Positions 24,617-33,826 are shown, counted from the stretch's first letter. The stretch: DNA of 64,000 nt from Bacteroidales bacterium WCE2004 (GCA_900167895.1 FUZR01000001.1:102379-166378); one strand, 5' to 3'. Made by a program: numbers and translations. Notes: generated from the letters alone by a model not told the origin.

Positions 24617-25273
24617 TTATTTGCCGTTGGCACGGATATAAGCGAGGATGACCTCTACGGCTTCATCCTCGCTTATTCCGTCCATATTGATCACCAGGTC
24701 ATAATTGCGGGCGTCGTACCGGCTCTTGCCGGTGAAGCGCCTGACATAGTTGTCCCGGGTCCGGTCCACCTTGTCGATCACACGCTCGGCCTCCTCGCGC
24801 GACAGCTCCTGCTTGCGCATGACCCGCGCGATGCGGCGCTCGCGGGGCGCCGTGATGAATACGTCGACCTTGTTGGGGCCGTCCTCCAGGACGAAGAAAC
24901 CTGAACGGCCGGCGATCACGCACGGGCCCTGTCCCGCGATGTCGCGCAGGATCTGCGACTCGGCCCGGAAAACGTCGTCCGGCGTGAGGTCCGGACGGAA
25001 CTCCTGCACGTGCATGGGATCCCGGTCGACGAACATCCCCATCTTGGGCACGGGCGCCACCAGGTGGATGACCTCGGCGAGCCAGTTCTTCTTCTCCCCC
25101 TTCAGCTTCTCGATGCCGGAAGCCGTCAGGTTGAATTTGCGCATCAGGGAATGGATCAGTTCTTTGTCGCTGTAGCGGACGCCCAGCTTCTCCGCGAGCT
25201 TGCGCCCCACGGTACGGCCGCCGGAGCCCAGCTCCCGGCTGATCGTAATGACGAAATCTCCTCTGGTATCCAT
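24617..25273 (-). CDS. Cytidylate-kinase-like P-loop protein
   Basis: The 218-residue protein resembles the cytidylate kinase-like family: ITISRELGSGGRTVGRKLAEKLG is a modified P-loop, and later segments include GRSGFFVL, FITAPRERRIARVM and RDNYVRRFTGKSRYDARNYDLVIN. These proteins are related to Cmk but are found beside a separate Cmk, and their substrate is mostly unknown. It is monocistronic and divergent from the Hdr-like operon. Confidence 0.8.
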   Translation of the reverse strand: MDTRGDFVITISRELGSGGRTVGRKLAEKLGVRYSDKELIHSLMRKFNLTASGIEKLKGEKKNWLAEVIHLVAPVPKMGMFVDRDPMHVQEFRPDLTPDDVFRAESQILRDIAGQGPCVIAGRSGFFVLEDGPNKVDVFITAPRERRIARVMRKQELSREEAERVIDKVDRTRDNYVRRFTGKSRYDARNYDLVINMDGISEDEAVEVILAYIRANGK

Positions 25274-25362
25274 GGCAATGGTTATTAGGCGGTTTCTATG
25301 ATTTCACCTCAAATTTAGGCTTTTTTTCCATAATCAGATAGCCCCCTTTGTATTTGTTTTTG

Positions 25363-25370
25363 TAACTTTG
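25363..25370 (+). promoter_or_regulatory. -7 box of the Hdr-like operon
   Basis: TAACTTTG lies 6 bp before the ATG at 25377. No clear TTG is found at the standard distance; the upstream region is T-rich. Confidence 0.6.
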
Positions 25371-25376
25371 CATGAA

Positions 25377-26078
25377 ATGGGACGACTGTTTGACGAACTC
25401 AGCAAGGACTACCGCTTCAAGGAGGGCCTCAAGACCTGCATCAACTGCGGGACCTGCACGGCCATCTGCCCTGCCGCGGAATTCTATAAATACGATCCCC
25501 GCAAGGTCGTGGACACGGTCCAGCGCAAGGACGACGGCGAGATCGAGGCGCTGCTCCGCAGCGAGACCATCTGGTACTGCGGCGAGTGCATGTCCTGCGT
25601 GACACGCTGCCCGCGCGGCAACGGCCCGGGCCTCGTGATCATGGCCCTGCGCAACCTCTCGGCCCGGCTGGGCTACTTCACGGACTCCGAGAAGGGCCGC
25701 CAGCTCTGGCCGCTCACCAAGACCCTCAACAACAACATCCTGCATACCGGCTACTGCATCCACCCGAGCACCTTCGACTGCGACGAATACCCCGAGGCCG
25801 GTCCGATCACCCGCTGGGTGATGGACAACAAAGAGGAGGTCTTCGGCCGTCTCGGCGCCAACTACGAAGGCAAGGGCCCGGGCGTGCTGCGCCGCATCCC
25901 GCAGGCCGACCTCGACGAGCTGCAGGCCATCTTCGACGAGACGGGGGGCACGGAGCGGATGGAGGCCGTGGAGCGCGCTTCGCGCGACAAGGCCGCGGAG
26001 CTGGGGATGGACTTTGACGAATACACGAAATACACCTTCGAGCATTGCTCCGTCGGGCATTTCAACAACGAAGAATAG
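25377..26078 (+). CDS. HdrC-like iron-sulfur protein
   Basis: The 233-residue protein from ATG 25377 (MGRLFDELSKDY) carries two [4Fe-4S] motifs, CINCGTCTAICP and CGECMSCVTRCP. This matches the C subunit of heterodisulfide-reductase-like complexes, here with a C-terminal extension of about 130 residues. An in-frame TTG at 25368 is part of the promoter box and was not used. It starts a five-gene operon and its stop directly abuts the next ATG. It should pass electrons between the flavoprotein and HdrB-like subunits. Confidence 0.85.
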   Translation: MGRLFDELSKDYRFKEGLKTCINCGTCTAICPAAEFYKYDPRKVVDTVQRKDDGEIEALLRSETIWYCGECMSCVTRCPRGNGPGLVIMALRNLSARLGYFTDSEKGRQLWPLTKTLNNNILHTGYCIHPSTFDCDEYPEAGPITRWVMDNKEEVFGRLGANYEGKGPGVLRRIPQADLDELQAIFDETGGTERMEAVERASRDKAAELGMDFDEYTKYTFEHCSVGHFNNEE

Positions 26079-27149
26079 ATGATTTATCAAGGCAAGCAGA
26101 AGATCTGGGCGGACTACCAGAAAGAGATTCCGGACGACCATTGGTTCTATGTCCGGAGCTGCATCCGGCAGAATTTCTTCCCGGCTTCCGAGAAATATTT
26201 CCTGAAGATCTGCCGCGACCTGCTCGGACGCGACATCTACGAGTCCGAGCACCATACCACCTGCGCGGGCATCGCCTACCACTGCGACACCATCCCGCAG
26301 GAGACGGCGATGACCGTCGTGGCGCGCCAGTTCGCGCTGATGACCGAGGCGGGCTACGACAACCTCGTGACCTCCTGCATCACCTCGTTCGGCAACTACA
26401 CCGAGATCCTGGAGACCTGGCGGCAGTTCCCCGAGCTGGAGGCGAAGATCCGCGAGCACCTCTGGAAGGCCTGCCGCCGCGAATTCAAGACCCCCAAATA
26501 TGTGGCACACGCCAGCGACCTGATGTACAGGCTGCGCGGCGAGATCGCCGAGCGCGCCCGCTTCCACCTGGTGGACCGCGCGACGGGCGAGCCGCTCCGC
26601 GTGGTGGAGCACATCGGCTGCCACTATTCCAAGATGTTCCCCCACAAGGGCGTGGGCGGCGCCGAATACCCCTGCGTACTCAGCGGCATGGCCGAGTCCT
26701 GGGGCGGCCGGGTAATCGACTACCCGGAGCGCCGGCACTGCTGCGGCTTCGGCTTCCGGCAGTATTTCGTCAAGGCCAACCGCGGCTATTCCCTCTCCAA
26801 TACGCACAAGAAATTCGAGTCCATGGAGCCTTTCCATCCCGATATGATCATCACCAACTGCCCGGGCTGCCCGTATTTCCTGGACCGCTGGCAGTATGTC
26901 ATCTCCGAGATGGAGGGCAAGACCTACGGCCGGAACGGTTACGGCATCCCGGTCTTCACTTACGAAGAGCTCGCCGGGCTGGTGCTGGGCGTGGATCCGT
27001 GGGACCTTGGCCTGCAGATACACCAGGTGGCCGTGGAGCCGCTCCTGGACAAGATGGGCGTCCCCTACGACCCCGCCCGCAAGTACCTCGGGATGGACGA
27101 GAAGAAGATTATGACCCCGGGACTCCCCACGTCCCTCAAATGTTGTTAG
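26079..27149 (+). CDS. HdrB-like CCG-domain protein
   Basis: The 356-residue protein has the cysteine-rich domain pattern of HdrB. The first set is reduced (HHTTCAGIAYHC) and the second fuller (HIGCH, RRHCCGFGFRQ, TNCPGCPYF). In true HdrB these bind noncubane [4Fe-4S] clusters that reduce disulfides. The organism shows no sign of methanogen cofactors, so the disulfide or other substrate here is unknown. It starts directly at the stop of the HdrC-like gene. Confidence 0.85.
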   Translation: MIYQGKQKIWADYQKEIPDDHWFYVRSCIRQNFFPASEKYFLKICRDLLGRDIYESEHHTTCAGIAYHCDTIPQETAMTVVARQFALMTEAGYDNLVTSCITSFGNYTEILETWRQFPELEAKIREHLWKACRREFKTPKYVAHASDLMYRLRGEIAERARFHLVDRATGEPLRVVEHIGCHYSKMFPHKGVGGAEYPCVLSGMAESWGGRVIDYPERRHCCGFGFRQYFVKANRGYSLSNTHKKFESMEPFHPDMIITNCPGCPYFLDRWQYVISEMEGKTYGRNGYGIPVFTYEELAGLVLGVDPWDLGLQIHQVAVEPLLDKMGVPYDPARKYLGMDEKKIMTPGLPTSLKCC

Positions 27150-27152
27150 CCT

Positions 27153-28175
27153 ATGGTCAACCGCAATCCCGTCATCGCCGTCATCGGCGCCGGCATCGCC
27201 GGTCTGGAAGCCGCCAGGCTGCTCGCCGCCCTCGGCTACACCCCGGTCCTGATCGAGAAGGCGCCCGCCGTGGGCGGCCACGTGGCCGAATGGAACCGGC
27301 TGTTCCCGGACATGAGTCCGGCCGCCGACATCATCGAACGGCTGAAGAAAGACACCGCTGGGGTGCGCACGATGCTGAACACGCAGATTGCCAGCATCAA
27401 CCGGCTCAAGGACGGCTACAACCTGGTGCTCTCCGACGGCAGCACGCTGTTCTGCGAGGCCGTCCTCTTCGCCACGGGCTTCCGGCTTTTCGACGCCGCC
27501 CGCAAGGAAGAATACGGCTACGGCATCTATGACCGCGTCATCACCAACCGCGACCTGGAGAGATGGTTCAACACCCGCAAGGACGCGCGGGTGGACCACC
27601 CGAAGGCCGTGGGATTCGTGCACTGCGTGGGTTCGCGCGACGTCAAGGCCGGCAACACCCAGTGCTCCAAGGTCTGCTGCATCACGGCCATCAAGCAGGC
27701 CATCGAGATGAAGGAAGAATTCCCCGACGCGGAGGTCTATTGCTTCTATATGGACCTGCGCCTGTTCGGCAAGAAATACGAAGATTTCTATATCAGGGCC
27801 CAGCGCGACTGCGGCATCCATTTCATCCGCGGACGCGTGTCGGAGGTCGGCGAGGCCATCGACGGCCGCGTGGTGGTCAAGGCGGAGGACACCCTCAGCG
27901 GCAAGCCCGTCAAGGTCACCCTCGACCTGCTGGTCCTGATGGCCGGCATCGTCTGCAATCCCGACGCACAGCATTTCGCGCAGCAGATCGGCGTGAGCGT
28001 CGACGACGACGGCTTCCTGAAGAGCCGGGACAACCTCGCCGCCGTCACGGAATCTTCGCGGCCCGGCGTTTTCTACGCCGGCGCCTGCACCGGCGCCAAG
28101 ACCGTCCCGGAGACGCTCGCCGAGGCGCGCAGCGCCGCCCTGTCCATCCACCACTATTTCAACAAGCGCAAGTAA
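27153..28175 (+). CDS. HdrA/QmoA-like FAD oxidoreductase
   Basis: The 340-residue protein opens with an FAD-binding Rossmann motif (VIGAGIAGLEAARLL) and carries the HdrA-type motif VHCVGSRD with CSKVCC, which ligates an iron-sulfur cluster in HdrA. A second dinucleotide-binding region and GVFYAGACTGAKTVPE complete the fold. It lacks the extra ferredoxin domains of full-size HdrA and is closer in size to QmoA. It should be the flavin hub of the complex. Confidence 0.85.
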   Translation: MVNRNPVIAVIGAGIAGLEAARLLAALGYTPVLIEKAPAVGGHVAEWNRLFPDMSPAADIIERLKKDTAGVRTMLNTQIASINRLKDGYNLVLSDGSTLFCEAVLFATGFRLFDAARKEEYGYGIYDRVITNRDLERWFNTRKDARVDHPKAVGFVHCVGSRDVKAGNTQCSKVCCITAIKQAIEMKEEFPDAEVYCFYMDLRLFGKKYEDFYIRAQRDCGIHFIRGRVSEVGEAIDGRVVVKAEDTLSGKPVKVTLDLLVLMAGIVCNPDAQHFAQQIGVSVDDDGFLKSRDNLAAVTESSRPGVFYAGACTGAKTVPETLAEARSAALSIHHYFNKRK

Positions 28176-28178
28176 GGG

Positions 28179-28517
28179 ATGGATTTCGGTTTCAAGCTCT
28201 CCCCCAGCTCGGCGGTCAACCTCGACACGGTGGACCGCGCGCGCTATGACCGGCTGGTGCAGCTGGAGCCCGATGCGCTCACGTGCATCGGCTGCGGCAG
28301 CTGCAGCGCCACCTGCACGGCGGCGCCCTGGTCCGGGATGAGCGTGCGCAAGGTAATCCTGGGCCTGCAGCGGGGCCGGGACGACGAAGTGGAACGGATG
28401 CTGTCCCGCTGCATGCTCTGCGGCAAGTGTACGATGGTGTGTCCGCGCGGGATCAACACGCGGCACCTCATCCTGACGCTCTGCCGCCTCGACCGCAAGG
28501 GGGAGGTCGTGCGATGA
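28179..28517 (+). CDS. Small HdrC-like ferredoxin subunit
   Basis: The 112-residue protein has two [4Fe-4S] motifs, CIGCGSCSATCT and CMLCGKCTMVCP, in the HdrC arrangement. The first lacks the usual Pro after the last Cys. It is the second HdrC-like protein in the operon and is placed next to the membrane subunit, with a 4-bp ATGA overlap. This suggests that it links the soluble flavoprotein to the membrane module. Confidence 0.85.
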   Translation: MDFGFKLSPSSAVNLDTVDRARYDRLVQLEPDALTCIGCGSCSATCTAAPWSGMSVRKVILGLQRGRDDEVERMLSRCMLCGKCTMVCPRGINTRHLILTLCRLDRKGEVVR

Positions 28518-30322
28518 GAGAACGTTTCGCGGACGCGTTCCACCCTTTCGTCATTCCGTTCCTCATCGGAATGCTGTTCGTGCTTTCCTATTGCTTCATC
28601 GCGATGGTGCGCGTCATCGCGCAGCTGCCGAAGGCGGACCGCAAACGTTTCCTGCTATCGCTCGTCACCCCGAAGTACATCTGGATGAATGTCCGGGACA
28701 TCTTCCTCAACTGCCTGCTGCACGTCAAGCTCTGGAAGCGCAACAGGGTTCTGGGCTACATGCATTCCAGCATCGCTTTCGGCTGGTTCATGATCATCCT
28801 GCTGGGGCACCTGGAGGTGATGCTCTTCCTGCCGCACCGCATCCATTTCTTCTACTATCCGATCTTCTTCAACTATTTCGTGGCGGAGACCGAGACCACG
28901 CTGGAGGGGGCCCTGCTGATGTTCCTGATGGATTTCTTCCTGCTGATGGTGCTCAGCGGCATCGTGATCGCCGTCATCAAGCGTTTCGCTTCGCGCATCG
29001 TGGGCATGCGGCGCACCACGCGCCTGAGCCTGCTCGACCGGGTGGGACTCTATTCGCTGTGGGCCATCTTCCCGCTGCGTCTGCTGGCCGAGAGCTTCAC
29101 GGCGCACATCAGCGGCGGCAGTTTCCTCACGATCCCGATGAACTGGATCTTCCGGCAGTTTCTGGGCAACGACCTCCACGCCCTGCCCACGTGGTGGGCG
29201 TATTCGATTGTCCTGTGCATCTTCATGTGCGTACTGCCGTTCACCCGCTATATGCACATCCCTGCGGAGATGCTGCTGATCCCGATGCGCAACGCCGGGA
29301 TCCGCATCCGCCATCCGCGCAAGGGATTCGCGCTGCTGGAGGTGTATTCCTGCCCGGGCTGCGGCGTCTGCATCGACGCCTGCCCGATGAGCGTCCGCAA
29401 GGTCAACTGCAAGGATGCCACGGTCTACCTCAACCGCCAGCTGCGCCGCGGCAACGAGCGGCGCATCGAGGAGATCTCCGACAAATGCCTGCTCTGCGGC
29501 AAATGCACGGCCGTCTGCCAGGTGGGCGTGCAGGGGCCGGAGCTGCGCATTGCGCAGCGGGAGCGGCGCAAATACGCGGTCGCGCCCTCCTACGCCGGCA
29601 TCGACGTGGAGCCGATGGCTGCGGCCGTCGCCGGCAAGGGCGGCGTGCTCTATTTCGCCGGGTGCATGACCCGGCTCACGCCCGCCATCAGGCGCGCGAC
29701 AACGTCCCTGCTGGACAAGGCCGGGGTACGCTGGACGCTGATGGACGAGGACGAAGGACTGTGCTGCGGCCGGCCGCTCATCATGGCGGGCCGCCCGGAG
29801 CAGGCGCGCGAGCTGATCGACAAGAATGTCGCGATCATCCGCGCGAGCGGCTGCGACACGCTGCTGCTTTCCTGCCCGATCTGCTACCGCGTCTTCAAGG
29901 AAGAATACCCGCTGGAGGGCATCCGGGTGGTGCACCACAGCGTCTATTTCCAGGAACTGATCGCCGCAGGCAAGCTGCGGGTGCAGCGGAACGGAGCGGA
30001 GAAGCTCGTCTGGCACGACCCGTGCGAACTGGGCCGCGGCTGCGGCATCTATGACGAGCCGCGTGCCGCCCTCGCCGCCGCCGGCGAACTGGTCGAGGCG
30101 GGCAAGAGCCGCGCCGAGAGCATCTGCTGCGGCGGCTCGCTCGGCAGCATCACGCTGGGCTTCGACCAGCGCCGCGCCATGACGCAGAACGCCCTGGCCA
30201 ACCTCACGGTCGCGGATCCCGCGCAGATCGTCACCGGCTGTCCGCTCTGTCTCGCCACCTTCGGCCGCTTCGCCGACCGTCCCGTCCGCGACATCGCCGA
30301 AGTCCTGGACTCCCGCTGCTAG
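28514..30322 (+). CDS. Membrane cytochrome-b-type / iron-sulfur / CCG-domain fusion (HdrE-HdrD, DsrMK-like)
   Basis: The protein has 602 residues from ATG 28514. Residues 1 to about 270 have five or six membrane helices with His residues placed as in NarI/DsrM cytochrome b. About 280-370 hold two [4Fe-4S] motifs (CPGCGVCIDACP, CLLCGKCTAVC). About 375-600 hold two CCG domains (FAGCMTR, GLCCGRPL, CPICYRVF; WHDPCELGRG, ICCGGSLG, TGCPLCL). HdrE and HdrD, or DsrM and DsrK, are usually separate proteins. The whole operon may join quinone and cytoplasmic thiol/disulfide or flavin redox; direction and substrate are unknown. A strong hairpin follows. Confidence 0.85.
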   Translation: MRERFADAFHPFVIPFLIGMLFVLSYCFIAMVRVIAQLPKADRKRFLLSLVTPKYIWMNVRDIFLNCLLHVKLWKRNRVLGYMHSSIAFGWFMIILLGHLEVMLFLPHRIHFFYYPIFFNYFVAETETTLEGALLMFLMDFFLLMVLSGIVIAVIKRFASRIVGMRRTTRLSLLDRVGLYSLWAIFPLRLLAESFTAHISGGSFLTIPMNWIFRQFLGNDLHALPTWWAYSIVLCIFMCVLPFTRYMHIPAEMLLIPMRNAGIRIRHPRKGFALLEVYSCPGCGVCIDACPMSVRKVNCKDATVYLNRQLRRGNERRIEEISDKCLLCGKCTAVCQVGVQGPELRIAQRERRKYAVAPSYAGIDVEPMAAAVAGKGGVLYFAGCMTRLTPAIRRATTSLLDKAGVRWTLMDEDEGLCCGRPLIMAGRPEQARELIDKNVAIIRASGCDTLLLSCPICYRVFKEEYPLEGIRVVHHSVYFQELIAAGKLRVQRNGAEKLVWHDPCELGRGCGIYDEPRAALAAAGELVEAGKSRAESICCGGSLGSITLGFDQRRAMTQNALANLTVADPAQIVTGCPLCLATFGRFADRPVRDIAEVLDSRC

Positions 30323-30335
30323 TTGCAGCAAACAT

Positions 30336-30379
30336 TTACGGAACGACCCCCGGCACGGATACCGGGGGTCGTTCCGTAA
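30336..30379. terminator. Long bidirectional hairpin between convergent genes
   Basis: A perfect 18-bp stem (TTACGGAACGACCCCCGG, 30336-30353, with its complement at 30362-30379) and 8-base loop lie between the Hdr-like operon and the GH8 gene. There is no long T tract, but its position between convergent stops fits a shared terminator. Confidence 0.7.
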
Positions 30380-30395
30380 TGTATTCGTTTTCAGC

Positions 30396-31691
30396 TTACC
30401 TGGCCGGTTCGATCACCCGGTAGTTGCCGCTTAAGTGCATAAAGGCAAACAAGCGCAGCAGGCCGTCGTAGTAGGCGTCGAAGTAGCCGTCGGCGTAGGG
30501 CTCGTTCTTGCTGTTCCACAGACGCTCGACGAACTCGCGGGAGATCTTGTTGTCGGCGGCGAGGCTGGCGGCGGCGAGGGTGGAGACGAGGCCCACGGAG
30601 TGGCGCGTGCCCTTGCCCTGCATCTCGCCCATGCCGGCCGGCATGGCGAAGTCGACGTCGGTGCCGTCCACGTTGTACTGGTCGGCGAAGGTGTCGATGC
30701 CCTTGGAATAGAAGAAGGCCTGGATAGTGTTGGCGTAGTTGGTCTGCCACTTGCGGTCGGCGCAGGACCAGGAATAGTCGAGGGCGATGTTCATCGGGAC
30801 GCGCCAGGAGTCGAAGCGGAAGGCCGGCTTCATCCGGCGGCCGAAGAAGGCCGGAGTCTCGATGAAGGAACCGTCGAAGTTGTTGGTATCCGGGTTCAGG
30901 CCTGTCTCGGGGTTGATGCTCTTGTGGAGATACTCGCGGCTGGCCTGCGCGCAGGCGAGGTAGAAGTCGGCGCGGCCGTCATAGGCCCAGCGGGCCCAGA
31001 CTTCGTAGAAGGCGGGCAGGTGGTAGGACGGATCGGTGTAGCCGACGCCGCGTCCTTCGGGCGTGAAGGCGATCAGGTGCGTGTCCTTGTCGATGAAGTG
31101 CCGGATGCCGTCGGTGCCGTCCTTGGCCCAGGCGAGGTTGAGGATGTTCTGCGCCTCGGCGAGATAGTTGATCGAGCCGTCGTTGCCCCAGCGGTTGGAC
31201 GCGAAGATGAGGGCGGTCACGAAGTAGAGTTCGCCGTCGGAGGCGGGACCCTCGGCGCGGTGCGTGCCGTCAGGATTGAGGCTCCAGGCGAAATAGCCCT
31301 TCATCGGGCCGTCCTGGTGCTGCATGTATTTCTTGCTCCAGCGCCACAGGCGGTCGAAAACGTCCTTCTTGCCGAGCTGCACGGCAATCATCAGGCCGTA
31401 GGACATTCCTTCCGTGCGGACGTCGAAGTTCTTGACGTCGGAGATATAGGCCATGTCGTCCCCCACTTCGAAGTAGACCTTGTCCGGACCGCAGAAGACG
31501 TCCTTGTAGACCTTCTCCAGACGGGCGTCGATCTCTGCTTGCGGATACCCCATCTCGGCGAAGACGTTGCGGTACTGGCCGGTCTCGAATCCGCCTTTCT
31601 TGCAGGGCTTAAGTGTAGGTTGGGCTGAAGCGGCCAGGGAAAGACAGAGTGCGGCCGCGAAAATGAGGGGTTTGAGGAAGCGGTTAGCCAT
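30396..31691 (-). CDS. Secreted GH8 glycoside hydrolase (xylanase / exo-oligoxylanase type)
   Basis: The 431-residue protein starts at ATG 31691 (MANRFLKPLIFAAALCLSLA, signal peptide to ASA/QPT); upstream in-frame ATGs would precede the promoter. The (alpha/alpha)6 barrel family GH8 is shown by the acid Glu in VRTEGMSYGLM (E94), the conserved ASDGELYF (D152), and PSYHLPAFYEVWA. Bacteroidota GH8 enzymes of this size are mostly xylanases or reducing-end xylose-releasing enzymes, which fits the GH43/GH51 genes in this window. It is divergent from the P-type ATPase gene. Confidence 0.88.
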   Translation of the reverse strand: MANRFLKPLIFAAALCLSLAASAQPTLKPCKKGGFETGQYRNVFAEMGYPQAEIDARLEKVYKDVFCGPDKVYFEVGDDMAYISDVKNFDVRTEGMSYGLMIAVQLGKKDVFDRLWRWSKKYMQHQDGPMKGYFAWSLNPDGTHRAEGPASDGELYFVTALIFASNRWGNDGSINYLAEAQNILNLAWAKDGTDGIRHFIDKDTHLIAFTPEGRGVGYTDPSYHLPAFYEVWARWAYDGRADFYLACAQASREYLHKSINPETGLNPDTNNFDGSFIETPAFFGRRMKPAFRFDSWRVPMNIALDYSWSCADRKWQTNYANTIQAFFYSKGIDTFADQYNVDGTDVDFAMPAGMGEMQGKGTRHSVGLVSTLAAASLAADNKISREFVERLWNSKNEPYADGYFDAYYDGLLRLFAFMHLSGNYRVIEPAR

Positions 31692-31727
31692 AAATACTGT
31701 AATTAACGGTTGAATTGGTCGATTGGA

Positions 31728-31758
31728 CAAATATAACAACAAATGCGAAACTTTGCAA
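31728..31758 (-). promoter_or_regulatory. Promoter of the GH8 gene
   Basis: The minus-strand -7 box TATATTTG (plus CAAATATA, 31728-31735) and TTG after 20 bp (plus CAA, 31756-31758) fit the consensus. Confidence 0.7.
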
Positions 31759-31780
31759 CCCGGTTGCACCTGGCACCAGC

Positions 31781-31788
31781 TACCTTTG
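31781..31788 (+). promoter_or_regulatory. -7 box of the P-type ATPase gene
   Basis: TACCTTTG lies 26 bp before the ATG at 31815. The -33 position is not clear. Confidence 0.55.
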
Positions 31789-31814
31789 CAACAGGAAATC
31801 AAAACGTACTATAT

Positions 31815-33770
31815 ATGGCTCACGAACATCATCATCACCACGAGCACGAGCATCACGAGCATGTCGAATGCCACGAGTGCCACACTCACGAGCACCATCA
31901 CCACCACGGCGAAGAGGAAGGCGGCGTGCGGAAGAGCATCATCAAGATCGTGTCCGCCGCCGTCCTGCTGGCGGCCGCAGTCATCATCGAGAAAAACACG
32001 GACTGGGCCACCTGGCAGTACCTCCTGCTCTACCTGGTCCCCTACCTCATCGTCGGCTGGGACACGCTCAAGGAAGCCGCCGAGGCGCTCGCTGAAGGCG
32101 AGGCGCTGGACGAGAACTTCCTGATGAGCGTCGCCACGCTCGGCGCGCTCGCGATCGGCTTCCTGCCGGGCGCCGAGACGCAGTTCCCCGAAGCGGTCTT
32201 CGTCATGCTGTTCTTCCAGGTCGGCGAGCTCTTCGAAGGCATCGCGGAAGGCCGTTCGCGCCGCTCCGTGGCCCATCTGATGGACATCCGGCCCGACACG
32301 GCACACGTGGAGCGGGACGGGCGGCTGCAGACCGTCGCCCCGGACGAAGTCGCCGTCGGCGAGACCATCCTGGTCAAGCCCGGCGAGAAGGTTCCGATGG
32401 ACGGCGTCGTGCTGGAGGGCGATTCGTCGCTGGACACCGTGGCCCTGACGGGCGAAAGCGTGCCGCGCAGCGTGCATCCGGGCGACGAGATCCTGTCCGG
32501 CTGCGTCAACCTCAGCGGCGTGCTGCGCGTGCGGACGGTCCGCCTGTTCGGCGAATCCACCGCATCGCGCATCCTCGAGCTGGTGGAGAACGCCGCCGAA
32601 AACAAGTCGCGCAGCGAACATTTCATCACGCGCTTCGCGCGGGTCTATACGCCCATCGTCGTCGGCCTGGCCGTGCTGCTGGCCGTCGTCCCGCCCCTCT
32701 TCACGGGTGCCTGGGCCACCTGGATCTACCGGGCGCTGATGTTCCTGGTGGTCTCCTGTCCCTGCGCGCTGGTCATCTCCGTGCCGCTCACTTTCTTCGG
32801 CGGCATCGGCGGCGCTTCGCGCAAGGGCATCCTCATCAAGGGTTCCGCCTATATGGACACCCTCTCCCGCGTGCAGACCGTCGTCTTCGACAAGACGGGC
32901 ACGCTGACCGAGGGCGTCTTCGCGGTCACCGCCGTGCACCCCGAGGAGCTGGACGAGACGGAACTGCTGCACCTGGCCGCCCACGTGGAGCGCCACTCCA
33001 CGCACCCGATCGCCCAGGCCCTGCTGCTGGCCTACCCCAACGAGCAGGACGGCTGCGCGGTCTCGGACATCCAGGAATACGCGGGCAAGGGCCTGACGGC
33101 CAACGTCGAAGGCCGCGTCGTCGCCGTCGGCAACGACAAGCTGATGACGCAGGTCGGTGCCGCCTGGCACCCCTGCACGCACACCGGCACCATCGTCCAC
33201 GTGGCCGTGGACGGCACCTACGCCGGCCACATCGTCATCTCCGACCGCATCAAGGAAGACGCTGCGCAGGCCATCGCCGACCTGCACGCCGCCGGCATCC
33301 GCAAGACCGTGATGCTGACCGGCGACCAGGCCTCCGTGGCCCAGGCCGTCTCGTCCACGCTCAAGCTGGACGAGACCCACGCCGGCCTCCTGCCGGCCGA
33401 CAAGGTCGCCCGCGTGGAAGCGCTGCTCAAGGAGGGCACGCTCGCCTTCGTCGGCGACGGCATCAACGACGCGCCGGTACTCGCCCGCGCCGACCTCGGC
33501 ATCGCGATGGGCGCGCTCGGCTCGGACGCCGCCATCGAGGCCGCGGACGTCGTCCTGATGGACGACAAACCGTCCAAGGTGGCCGCGGCCGTGCGCATTG
33601 CACGCCGCACGTTGCGCATCGCCCGGGAGAACCTCTGGTTCGCCGTCGGCATCAAGCTGCTGGTGCTCGCGCTGGCCGCCTGCGGCGTCGCCACGCTCTG
33701 GATGGCGGTCTTCGCCGACGTCGGCGTCACGGTTCTCGCCGTCCTCAACGCCATGCGCGCCCTGCGGTAA
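31815..33770 (+). CDS. P1B-type metal ATPase, Zn/Cd/Pb type, with His-rich N-terminus
   Basis: The 651-residue pump starts MAHEHHHHHEHEHHEH; the first 35 residues are almost all His, Glu and Cys and replace the usual ferredoxin-like metal-binding domain. Then come two helices, the actuator domain (TGES), the CPC motif of the ion path (C315, P316, C317), the phosphorylation site DKTGTLT (D359), the HP motif ERHSTHPIAQ, and GDGINDAP. CPC with a C-terminal DVGVTVLAVLNAMR helix is typical of ZntA/CadA exporters. Zinc is the most likely ion. A strong hairpin follows. Confidence 0.9.
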   Translation: MAHEHHHHHEHEHHEHVECHECHTHEHHHHHGEEEGGVRKSIIKIVSAAVLLAAAVIIEKNTDWATWQYLLLYLVPYLIVGWDTLKEAAEALAEGEALDENFLMSVATLGALAIGFLPGAETQFPEAVFVMLFFQVGELFEGIAEGRSRRSVAHLMDIRPDTAHVERDGRLQTVAPDEVAVGETILVKPGEKVPMDGVVLEGDSSLDTVALTGESVPRSVHPGDEILSGCVNLSGVLRVRTVRLFGESTASRILELVENAAENKSRSEHFITRFARVYTPIVVGLAVLLAVVPPLFTGAWATWIYRALMFLVVSCPCALVISVPLTFFGGIGGASRKGILIKGSAYMDTLSRVQTVVFDKTGTLTEGVFAVTAVHPEELDETELLHLAAHVERHSTHPIAQALLLAYPNEQDGCAVSDIQEYAGKGLTANVEGRVVAVGNDKLMTQVGAAWHPCTHTGTIVHVAVDGTYAGHIVISDRIKEDAAQAIADLHAAGIRKTVMLTGDQASVAQAVSSTLKLDETHAGLLPADKVARVEALLKEGTLAFVGDGINDAPVLARADLGIAMGALGSDAAIEAADVVLMDDKPSKVAAAVRIARRTLRIARENLWFAVGIKLLVLALAACGVATLWMAVFADVGVTVLAVLNAMRALR

Positions 33771-33796
33771 ATCTTGTAAATAGTTGTGAATTAATA

Positions 33797-33825
33797 GAAA
33801 AAAGCGGGATTTTCCCGCTTTTTTC
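33797..33825. terminator. Terminator after the P-type ATPase gene
   Basis: A perfect 13-bp stem (GAAAAAAGCGGGA / TCCCGCTTTTTTC) with a TTT loop. The A tract and T tract make it usable in both directions. Confidence 0.85.
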
Positions 33826-33826
33826 G

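Noticed and set aside
25296..28466. Very long open frame (about 1050 codons) on the minus strand
   Set aside because: It lies antisense to four clearly recognisable Hdr-like genes, and its translation has no known motifs and a composition typical of antisense frames in GC-rich DNA.
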